Source: CAZSBG01 sp964605145 (GTDB lineage: Bacteria > Zhuqueibacterota > Zhuqueibacteria > Thermofontimicrobiales > Thermofontimicrobiaceae). From it: a DNA stretch of 56,175 nt. The notes beneath the pieces are model-generated. The model had not been told where the DNA came from and searched no databases. It saw only the letters and a list, made by a program, of their open reading frames with translations. The stretch lies in NCBI GenBank assembly GCA_964605145.1, contig CAZSBG010000029.1, forward strand, positions 1-56,175, written 5' to 3'. Numbering within the stretch: the first letter of the stretch is position 1; every line of letters starts with the position of its first letter. Of the stretch, positions 35,270-42,277 are shown piece after piece. The position numbers and the translations under genes are program-made.

Positions 35270-37567
35270 TTATTTCGTTTTCTTCTTTTCAAAATATAGG
35301 TTTGAGAAATAAAGTAAAACATACATAATTGTTACTGTGCCTAAAAAACTTGTGAACATGTTCAACGAAACAAGTGCTCCCAGCGCGCGGTTTGGGGGAA
35401 AAACCGATGCCAGCAATACCATAAATCCGGCGATGACAACCAATGCGTTAAAACTAATCGCTCGTCCGGAATGGTGCATAGTATTCTGACTCGCCAAATC
35501 TTTGTCACCAGTTTCCTGCGCGTAAATTTTATAGCGTTCGATGAAATGCACCGCATAGTCGATTCCAATGCCAATAGCAATGCTGGAAAGCAGCGCCGTG
35601 GTGGTATTGAGAGGAATATTAAACAATCCCATCACACCAAAACTGATGAACGCAGTAATAATAATCGGCACAGAACCGAACACGCCTGCCTTAATTTTTT
35701 TGAACATGACCGATAGCAGCACGATCACAATTATCAACGACATAACCAGGCTTTTGATCTGTCCTTCGAGGATGAGATCGGTGAAAACCAGCCCCTTGTA
35801 GCCGGAACCTGCATAATTGAGCAACACCCCCTGCTTTTCCAGATCGGGAATGTGTTTCTCGATCACATCGATAGCGCTGTTTAACGCTTTGGAATTGTCA
35901 CTTTTAAGTTGGAAGGTCAAATTGGCTTTTTTGTAATCATAATCCACAACTTTCCATAGATTTTCCGGGTCCCCGGACATTTCATACAAGAGCAAATACT
36001 GGGCGACCAATTCGTTTGAGTTCGGAATAATGTTGTATTTCTCGCTGTCAGCGTGCATTACCTTATTCATCCGTTTCAAATAATCGGTTAACGCAAACGA
36101 ATTCCCGACAACTTGCAGCGAACCGTCCACGTCATTTTGCAGCTTTTCAACAGCATTTAATATTTCAGGTTGTTTGAACGCATCACCGTCCTCGGAATCC
36201 AGAATAACGTTTAGCGTGGATGTTCCGCCAAAATTTTCATTGATGAACTTATCTGTCAGCACGATATCGCTGTCCTTTTCGAACTTATCGAGAAAGCTGG
36301 AATTAATCCATACTTTCTGCATACCGAAAAGTGATACGGCCACCACGGCGATGCTTAGAAAAATTGTTATGTACTTGTATTTTATGATTTTTTCAGCAAA
36401 GCTGTTAAAAAATTTCTCGCCTGAAGTTGAATTTTTGTTCTCTTTATTTTTCCATTTGGGAAGTCCAAAAGCAATCACCCCAGCCGGAATAAGCGTCAGT
36501 GAAAACACCATCGCCATCATTACACCGAACGCTGTGAAAAGTCCAAAATATTTGATGGGGTATACTTCCGACGTCAGCAAGGATATGAAGCCAACTGCTG
36601 TCGTCACCGATGTCATCACGACCGGCTTCCACATTCCATGTAACATATCTAACGTGGTTTCCTTTTTCGTTGCGTTAGGATTTTTAATCATGAACAAATG
36701 GAGGTGACTGTAAAGATGAATTCCATCTGCCACGCCGATGGCAATTAACATAACAGGTATCATCGTCGTGACGGCGTAAATTGGAACATTTAAAGCAGCC
36801 ATCAAACCAAACGCCCACACCGTGCTGAACAAAACAACCAATAATGTAAAAATAGTACTTTTCACACTGCGTAAAACAAGCAACAAAACAAGAATAATTA
36901 CCAGCATCACGATAGGCACCATGCGCTGCATATCCCGAGGCCCAAGGTAAGCCATTGTACCTTCAACAATTGGACGGCCTGCGACATATAACTTTTCGGG
37001 CCCTTCAAATGACTTGGCCAGCTCCAAAATTTGATGATAAAATTCCTGAGAAAATACATCATCTTTAATTTCCGCGATTATTATTGTCACCGTTTCTTTC
37101 GCTGAAACAAGCCTGCCAAAAACCATTTCATTATTGCGAACATTGTTTTGAAGTTCAAACAACTGCTCTTCACTTTTGGGCACTTTTTCAAAAAACGGCT
37201 TCACATCCAGTCCCAGTTCGGTTCCGATAATATTATCTGCGGTGTAAAGAGACGTCACATCATCTTTTTCTATCTCTTTCATTTTCTGCAACGCCCGGGT
37301 AATATTTTTAACCTTCTTCATGGTTTCATAATTATAGATGCCATCCTTATTCTCGATCGCTATTATTATCCCATCCTGAATATTGAACCATTCTTCAGCC
37401 TGGTCACTGTATACAAACGCAGGATGATCCTGGGGCATGTATTCATCTAAATCTGTTTCCATGCGGGAATTTTTCTTCATGACACCGAAAAAAATCGCCG
37501 TCAATATCAGAAAAACAACCAGGACAATCCACGGGTACTTTAAGAGCGCATTAACTAATTTAGTCAT
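35270..37567 (-). CDS. MMPL/RND-family exporter
   Basis: 765 aa, two repeats of one helix, a large periplasmic loop and five helices, the RND/MMPL layout. Each repeat has the proton-relay type Asp within its fourth helix: IAIGVADGIHLYSHL (about 278) and IAIGIGIDYAVHFIERY (about 665). Periplasmic loops span roughly 35-210 and 420-600. The protein is shorter than tripartite RND pumps (about 1000 aa) and matches MMPL/HpnN-type lipid or hopanoid exporters. Second gene of a TetR-led operon followed by LolA-like and barrel genes. Substrate is predicted to be a lipid or lipoprotein only from this context. Confidence 0.9.
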   Translation of the reverse strand: MTKLVNALLKYPWIVLVVFLILTAIFFGVMKKNSRMETDLDEYMPQDHPAFVYSDQAEEWFNIQDGIIIAIENKDGIYNYETMKKVKNITRALQKMKEIEKDDVTSLYTADNIIGTELGLDVKPFFEKVPKSEEQLFELQNNVRNNEMVFGRLVSAKETVTIIIAEIKDDVFSQEFYHQILELAKSFEGPEKLYVAGRPIVEGTMAYLGPRDMQRMVPIVMLVIILVLLLVLRSVKSTIFTLLVVLFSTVWAFGLMAALNVPIYAVTTMIPVMLIAIGVADGIHLYSHLHLFMIKNPNATKKETTLDMLHGMWKPVVMTSVTTAVGFISLLTSEVYPIKYFGLFTAFGVMMAMVFSLTLIPAGVIAFGLPKWKNKENKNSTSGEKFFNSFAEKIIKYKYITIFLSIAVVAVSLFGMQKVWINSSFLDKFEKDSDIVLTDKFINENFGGTSTLNVILDSEDGDAFKQPEILNAVEKLQNDVDGSLQVVGNSFALTDYLKRMNKVMHADSEKYNIIPNSNELVAQYLLLYEMSGDPENLWKVVDYDYKKANLTFQLKSDNSKALNSAIDVIEKHIPDLEKQGVLLNYAGSGYKGLVFTDLILEGQIKSLVMSLIIVIVLLSVMFKKIKAGVFGSVPIIITAFISFGVMGLFNIPLNTTTALLSSIAIGIGIDYAVHFIERYKIYAQETGDKDLASQNTMHHSGRAISFNALVVIAGFMVLLASVFPPNRALGALVSLNMFTSFLGTVTIMYVLLYFSNLYFEKKKTK

Positions 37568-37587
37568 TTTAAAACCCTTCTTTTCAT

Positions 37588-37603
37588 GTTAATTTTCACT
37601 ATA
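37588..37603 (-). promoter_or_regulatory. Possible second TetR operator before the MMPL gene
   Basis: GTTAATTTTCACTATA matches the perfect operator at 38271-38286 at 13 of 16 bases and lies in the 98-bp gap between tetR and the exporter gene. Confidence 0.4.
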
Positions 37604-37665
37604 GTTTATTTTAACTAACTTATTCAGGCAAAAAAAATCTACCCCATAAAGCGTTGGGCAAATGA

Positions 37666-38253
37666 TTATATTACTAATAATCTTTTTATTGAATTCCACA
37701 ACTTCAATCCTTCAGACTCCAGATCAAATGAAAAATGAGCTAACCTCCATTTTGTAACAATCAGCCTGAGAGAGCCCATTATAATTAACGCTAACTGCTC
37801 GTGGGAAATATCATCCCTCACCTCTTTCCCTCTCTGGCCCAGCTCAATGATGCCTGAAAGAAATTGCTGATTCGTTTTCATAATTTCCTCCACCTCAACC
37901 GACAGCCTCTTATCATTTTGAAAAATCTCTTCAGAAAAAATTACAGCGGCGTATGCAGGATTGGCAATAAACCTTTGAAAGTGCATTGTGAATGCAGTTT
38001 CCAATTGATGCAAAACAGATATTTCGTTTACCTGAATTTTATCGACTGATTTTTGCATTTCTATCTTAAAAAATGCTAATATCGCTAATAAAATATCCAG
38101 CTTATTTTCAAAATGACGGTAAATTGCAGGTTCAGAGATTCCGAGTTTCCTGGAAATATTTTTAATCGTTAATTGCTGTATTCCTTTTTCTGCAATGAGC
38201 ACAATGGAAATATTTATTATTTCTTTCTGTCTATCTGTAAATGATGTCTTCAT
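37666..38253 (-). CDS. TetR family repressor of the MMPL exporter operon
   Basis: 195 aa. N-terminal helix-turn-helix: IINISIVLIAEKGIQQLTIK, then RKLGISEPAIYRHFENK. The ligand domain contains hydrophobic residues over about 75-190. AGGAA precedes ATG 38253. The promoter (TTGACA-17-TATAAT at 38316-38288) and a 16-bp palindrome over the start point make it an autoregulated repressor; the MMPL, LolA-like and barrel genes follow on the same strand. A fatty or lipidic effector is plausible for this system but not shown. Confidence 0.88.
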   Translation of the reverse strand: MKTSFTDRQKEIINISIVLIAEKGIQQLTIKNISRKLGISEPAIYRHFENKLDILLAILAFFKIEMQKSVDKIQVNEISVLHQLETAFTMHFQRFIANPAYAAVIFSEEIFQNDKRLSVEVEEIMKTNQQFLSGIIELGQRGKEVRDDISHEQLALIIMGSLRLIVTKWRLAHFSFDLESEGLKLWNSIKRLLVI

Positions 38254-38270
38254 TTAAATTCCTATTGTTA

Positions 38271-38286
38271 GTTAGTTTTCACTAAC
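38271..38286 (-). promoter_or_regulatory. TetR operator palindrome
   Basis: GTTAGT tttc ACTAAC, a perfect 6-4-6 palindrome starting two bases downstream of the -10 hexamer and so covering the start of transcription of the tetR-led operon. Confidence 0.65.
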
Positions 38287-38287
38287 C

Positions 38288-38316
38288 ATTATATAAAAAA
38301 TAATTTTTATTGTCAA
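38288..38316 (-). promoter_or_regulatory. Perfect consensus sigma70 promoter of the tetR-MMPL operon
   Basis: On the minus strand TTGACA (38311-38316), exactly 17 bp, TATAAT (38288-38293), matching both hexamers of the E. coli consensus. Confidence 0.8.
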
Positions 38317-38380
38317 GTTTTTTTTATCAATCACACAGAAAATATTCGTTTAGCCTGTATTAAATAAAACTCAAATACAA

Positions 38381-38914
38381 TTATTTCAAAGACATGAAAT
38401 AGGTGTAAAAAAGATCATCGCTTTCCTTTTTCACCCAGGTAACATACCCCTGCTTGTTCGCCCGCTCAATCATTGGCGCGGGAATGAATGGAGTGATCAG
38501 CTCAAAAATCTGTCCTGGCCCCAATGTCTTCAACTCCCTGAAAACTGCGTCCAGCGGATGTTCCCCGGCTTCGAGAATTGGCCGCGCGTCTAAAGTTTTC
38601 GTCACATTACTTCGATTGAACCAATTCGGAGCTGAGGTCGCAGCATTCTCTTCATCTTCAATTTCGGGATGATTCTCCTGCCCCACAACCTGCCGAAGCG
38701 TGTTAATCACTTCTGCCAGCGAAATCTCCCCTATCTGCGCCACCTGCCTCAGTGTGGCAACTTTGCCGATGGTCTTTCGCAAAATGGGATTTTTCAGCTT
38801 TTTGAATGCCGGCGCCATGTCGATGAGCGTCTGTTCCAACTGCGGATAAAAATCCAGCAATGCCCCGACTTTTGTGTCCGGTGTAATTTGTAATTCTGAT
38901 GTATGTGTACTCAT
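38381..38914 (-). CDS. DUF1858-DUF2249 protein
   Basis: 177 aa. The N-terminal DUF1858 domain (about 8-75, ITPDTKVGALLDFYPQLEQT, then KVATLRQVAQIGEISLAEVI) resembles the helical cap of ScdA/YtfE-type iron-repair proteins. A C-terminal DUF2249 domain (about 100-175, TLDARPILEAGEHPLDAVFR and GQIFELITPFIPAPMIE) is common in nitrogen-oxide gene clusters. It is 58 bp downstream of the DUF438-hemerythrin gene, same strand, with AAGGAAA before its ATG. A role in sensing or repair under nitrosative stress is inferred from domains and neighbours. Confidence 0.82.
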   Translation of the reverse strand: MSTHTSELQITPDTKVGALLDFYPQLEQTLIDMAPAFKKLKNPILRKTIGKVATLRQVAQIGEISLAEVINTLRQVVGQENHPEIEDEENAATSAPNWFNRSNVTKTLDARPILEAGEHPLDAVFRELKTLGPGQIFELITPFIPAPMIERANKQGYVTWVKKESDDLFYTYFMSLK

Positions 38915-38972
38915 TCTATTTTTCCTTCAATTGATTGAATCGGTAAACCGAATGGATAGCTCCATGAACTTA

Positions 38973-40205
38973 TTATTTGGAATAATCCAGCAACCGCTGA
39001 TCCCCTTCCAGCTTTCGTTTTTCGGATAAATCCTGGCTGACTTCCAGGGTTCCCAAATAATCACCGGACGGATTGCGCATAGCGAAATATTCAATCATGA
39101 TGAATTTGCCGGCCATTTGAATCCAGAATGAAGCGCGGTCCTGCTTTCCGGATTTAAAGTCTTCCAAAATCTGCTCCACGATATGCACGCTCGATGGCGG
39201 ATGGCATTTTTGCACATCGCGGCCGAGGATGGCGCGGGTTCGGGCGAAGATTCGTTCCCTGCCCTGGGTGAAGAACCGCACTTTGTCGTCTTTGTCCACG
39301 AACGTCATATCAAAAGGAACGGTATTCAACAGCGTTGTCAGTTCTTCGACCGTGAAGCTGCCGCTGGGCAGTTGAATTCTGCCGTCACTCGGCTCGTGAA
39401 TTTCTTCCGTTTTAACTGATGCCGGTTTCCATGACACAATAGGATCGAACAGGCAAAATCCAATTTCGATGCTCTGCTTGTAAATCTGATACCACTCATC
39501 ATCCGTCAATGTGTCCAGCGTCATGGGGAACAGAATTTCTTCCTCCTTGCCAATCATTTCGATAATGGATTTCGATGCAGGCCGAAACAGCATGTCGATG
39601 ACTGTTTTCGCTTCATCCAGCGACATGTTTTTCGATTCCGCGAAAGCCTCAAACGCTGCTTTGAGGAATTGCCGCGTCTCGTCGTGTTTGCCCCACATCA
39701 CCTGGGGCGGGCCGGTGACGCCGTGTTTTTCTAAAAACGGGAACAACAGGTTTTCTTTTCTCGAATAATGTTTTTCCACATCCGCCAAATTATTGAAATG
39801 CTGCTGGATTTCTTTGAAAAGCTGGTCAATTTTCTTTTCATCCTTTAATTGACCAACCTGTTCGTACAATTTTTCCAGCGATTCCACTTCCCTGAAGAGC
39901 GCCTTATTCTCTTGCTGGAAGGTATGAACCGGATGCCCTTCCGAAGGTGTTTTGGCGCCGGACTGGTCGATCGCTCCTTCCAATGCGGCGGTATGAATAT
40001 CGCATAATTTCAGCACTTCTTCCTGAGGCAGCCCTTCTTCGATGAGTTCCTGCTCCACCTGAACAACTTCATTGTACGGCACCTGGCCCAGCAGTCGGAT
40101 GAGTTGTTTTCGAACCTGCTCAGGGGCCTGGCCTTCGTGAAGCTGAAGGATCATGTGCTTCAACAGTTTTTTTCTCTCGTCTGAATTATTTATCAATTCG
40201 CTCAT
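38973..40205 (-). CDS. DUF438-hemerythrin-PAS protein
   Basis: 410 aa with three modules: DUF438 (about 8-80, KLLKHMILQLHEGQAPEQVR; EEGLPQEEVLKLCDIHTAAL), a hemerythrin HHE domain (about 100-235) whose His/Glu ligands lie in VEKHYSRKENLLFPFLEKHG, WGKHDETRQF and IGKEEEILFPM, and a C-terminal PAS-like domain (about 275-400, FDMTFVDKDDKVRFFTQGRE; GRDVQKCHPPSS). Diiron hemerythrin modules bind O2 or NO; the PAS part may bind haem or another cofactor. GGAGAG precedes the ATG. It is probably co-transcribed with the DUF1858-DUF2249 gene. No output domain is fused, so it may act as a buffer or repair protein rather than a transducer. Confidence 0.88.
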   Translation of the reverse strand: MSELINNSDERKKLLKHMILQLHEGQAPEQVRKQLIRLLGQVPYNEVVQVEQELIEEGLPQEEVLKLCDIHTAALEGAIDQSGAKTPSEGHPVHTFQQENKALFREVESLEKLYEQVGQLKDEKKIDQLFKEIQQHFNNLADVEKHYSRKENLLFPFLEKHGVTGPPQVMWGKHDETRQFLKAAFEAFAESKNMSLDEAKTVIDMLFRPASKSIIEMIGKEEEILFPMTLDTLTDDEWYQIYKQSIEIGFCLFDPIVSWKPASVKTEEIHEPSDGRIQLPSGSFTVEELTTLLNTVPFDMTFVDKDDKVRFFTQGRERIFARTRAILGRDVQKCHPPSSVHIVEQILEDFKSGKQDRASFWIQMAGKFIMIEYFAMRNPSGDYLGTLEVSQDLSEKRKLEGDQRLLDYSK

Positions 40206-40287
40206 GATTTTCTCTCCTTTTCATAGAATATTATTGTTCAATTTTTTAATCGTTCTATTTCTGAAGATATTTTGTGATAAACTTTTT

Positions 40288-40487
40288 AGCCACGGATCAT
40301 GCCAAAAGCAGATGCATCCTCCGGCGCATTGACACGGATACACACAGATTTTTAAAAAAATAAATTTATCTTCTTTCATCACATCACAAAATTCATGCTA
40401 TCAAAACATATTTCCATGACTGTATGCAATTTTATTTCGCTCTTAGTTTTTATCCGTGTTCGATCTGTGAATATCCGTGGCAAAAAT
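40288..40487. repeat. Long imperfect inverted repeat (CCACGGAT family)
   Basis: TTTTTAGCCACGGAT (40284 on) with GACACGGATACACACAGATTTTT (about 40329) on the left faces TTTTTATCCGTG, GATCTGTGAATATCCGTGGC on the right (40447-40480). The arms are about 40 bp and separated by about 95 bp of AT-rich DNA, filling most of the gap between the DUF438 and 4Fe-4S protein genes. The right arm touches the stop codon of the 4Fe-4S gene. Confidence 0.6.
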
Positions 40488-41275
40488 CAAACAATTCGAC
40501 TGGATCGAATCGCGCCATCCACGCCGATGACATCTTCCTGCATTTCGATGTCGTTGCGGCCGGAAAGCTGCACCGCCTGTTCGACGATCATTGTCAAACC
40601 GCCGCAGCAAGGCACTTCCATTCGCGGAACAATCACTTTTGGGATGGATGCGTCCTTTAAAATCTGCCCTAATTTTTCAGCGTAAGTGCGGGTATCATCC
40701 AGTTTGGGGCAGCCGACCACAACGCTGCGGCCGCGCAAATATCGCCAGTGCACATCTGCCGAAGCTAATGGCCCGCAGGTGCTCATCACAACCAATTCTT
40801 TATTTCTGAAAAATGGCGCGCCCGGCTGAACCAGGTGAAGCTGCACCGGCCAGTGCGATAATTCCGACGGCATCATCTGGGCGCCTCCCACTGCCGACGC
40901 CGGCTGCGGGTTCGCTGTTTTTTCCATTTCCCGCATGCGCGAACCGGGGCAGCCCAAATGGACATGTTCGTCGTGATGCGCCGCATCATGCTTTTTCTGG
41001 GCTTCTTCCATGCGCCACACCGCTTCGATGCCCTGGGTTTCCAGCAAATGCTCCTTCACAGCATCCTGATCGAATTCATCCGCTTCCCGCTCTTCAATCA
41101 CCAGAGCGCCGGTGGGACATGCTCCCACACAATCGCCAAAACCATCGCAAAAATTTTCTTTGACCAGCTTCGCTTTTCCATCCACTAACTCCAGCGCGCC
41201 CTCGGAACAGCCAACAATGCAGTTTCCGCACCCGTCACAAAGTTCTTCGTCTATTCGAATGATTTTTCTTTTCAT
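40487..41275 (-). CDS. 4Fe-4S protein with C-terminal Cys-rich domain
   Basis: 262 aa from ATG 41275, chosen because GGAGG lies just upstream; a longer TTG frame begins inside the regulatory box and is unlikely. Cys13, Cys16, Cys19, Cys23 form a complete cluster motif; the second motif has Cys43, Cys49, Cys53 but Phe46 instead of the second Cys (CDGFGDCVGACP), as is common in this family. The C-domain holds STCGPLA, GCPKLDD and EVPCCGG, a Cys pattern resembling disulfide/quinone redox domains. Family members occur in anaerobes near nitrosative and oxidative stress genes. It has an Fnr-type box in front and is upstream of the DUF438 gene on the same strand. Confidence 0.85.
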   Translation of the reverse strand: MKRKIIRIDEELCDGCGNCIVGCSEGALELVDGKAKLVKENFCDGFGDCVGACPTGALVIEEREADEFDQDAVKEHLLETQGIEAVWRMEEAQKKHDAAHHDEHVHLGCPGSRMREMEKTANPQPASAVGGAQMMPSELSHWPVQLHLVQPGAPFFRNKELVVMSTCGPLASADVHWRYLRGRSVVVGCPKLDDTRTYAEKLGQILKDASIPKVIVPRMEVPCCGGLTMIVEQAVQLSGRNDIEMQEDVIGVDGAIRSSRIV

Positions 41276-41332
41276 TTTGTACAGCCTCCGCTTTATTTCC
41301 AAAAATGTGTGTTTCTTGTTTTTGTCGAGGCT

Positions 41333-41374
41333 AATATAACAAAATGATAAACAATATCCCTTGACTAAAGTCAA
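41333..41374 (-). promoter_or_regulatory. Fnr/Crp-family-box promoter before the 4Fe-4S gene
   Basis: TTGACTAAAGTCAA at 41361-41374, identical to the norZ box. With the centre at -41.5, TATATT falls exactly on -12 to -7 (41338-41333) and the start at about 41326, giving a leader of about 50 nt. Confidence 0.75.
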
Positions 41375-41542
41375 GAGCGAAGAATTAGTCGATGAATTAA
41401 AGGAAATGAAATATAATGTTTTAGAGTAATGGACTTAATCATGCAGAATTGATTATGACTGGATCGTGACGAATTTGAGGGATGAAAATTGTGTGGGATA
41501 TTGTCAACAGCGACCATGTATTTGAAATTTTGGAGGGAAATT

Positions 41543-42211
41543 TCACTGGCCGTACGATTTCAATTTTTCTTTATTCAAAATGATAATAGTATTTTTTTCT
41601 TCGGATATCACCTTTTCTCTTTTGAATAAATTTAGCGTGCGCGAAAGCGTTTCCGGGATTGTGCCCAGCGTCGAAGCAAGGTCCTTTTTAGTCAAAGTGA
41701 GCCGCACAATTTTTTGCTTATCCATCAATTCGCTGTTGTTCACCAGGTAATTGGCAAGGCGCGACTTGATGTCGTGCAGTGAAATTTCTTCAATTTTTTC
41801 GACCAATTGCCGCATCCGACGCGAGTAGGCATGCATAATTTGAAAACTGATTTCAGGGAACCGATGGAGCAACCCAATAAAATCGTTTTTAGAAATGCGG
41901 ATGAGCGTGGAATCTTCGAGGGCCTGGCAATAGGCAGGGTAGGTTTCGAAATCAAAAATAATGGCTTCGGCGATCAGTTCATTTTCCGTTTGAACGTGCA
42001 GAATCTGCTCACTTCCTTCTGCGGAAAGTTTGTAAATTTTCAACGATCCGGACACAACAATAAAAAATGCCGTTGCCGGCTGACCTTCGGAAAAAATATG
42101 ACTGCCTTTGGGAATGTGCTTCACCGCTGTTGCCTGTTCCACAACGAGCAGTTGTTTTTCCGAAAGGCATTGAAACAGGAATGTGTTGGCTAAAAATTTC
42201 TGAACGTCCAT
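41543..42211 (-). CDS. Crp/Fnr family transcriptional regulator
   Basis: 222 aa from ATG 42211; a TTG start at 42271 would add 20 poorly conserved residues. Cyclic-nucleotide-type sensor domain (about 8-125, IPKGSHIFSEGQPATAFFIV), a dimerisation helix, and a C-terminal helix-turn-helix with TKKDLASTLGTIPETLSRTL (about 172-191). The recognition helix carries the E-x-x-S-R pattern of Fnr, which reads TTGA half-sites. It lacks the N-terminal Cys cluster of Fnr (only Cys15), so it resembles Dnr/NnrR-type NO sensors rather than O2 sensors. Located 66 bp after a dihydroorotate dehydrogenase-like gene. Likely regulator of the two TTGACTAAAGTCAA promoters nearby. Confidence 0.87.
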   Translation of the reverse strand: MDVQKFLANTFLFQCLSEKQLLVVEQATAVKHIPKGSHIFSEGQPATAFFIVVSGSLKIYKLSAEGSEQILHVQTENELIAEAIIFDFETYPAYCQALEDSTLIRISKNDFIGLLHRFPEISFQIMHAYSRRMRQLVEKIEEISLHDIKSRLANYLVNNSELMDKQKIVRLTLTKKDLASTLGTIPETLSRTLNLFKREKVISEEKNTIIILNKEKLKSYGQ

Positions 42212-42277
42212 TTTTCTATTCAAAAAAAACTGGCCAATGGTGAATGAAATCACGATTGGCCATTTATTCAATTCTAA

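Noticed and set aside
41276..41374. N-terminal extension of the 4Fe-4S protein from TTG 41374
   Set aside because: It would begin inside the Fnr-type box and read through the -10; ATG 41275 has a GGAGG ribosome site.
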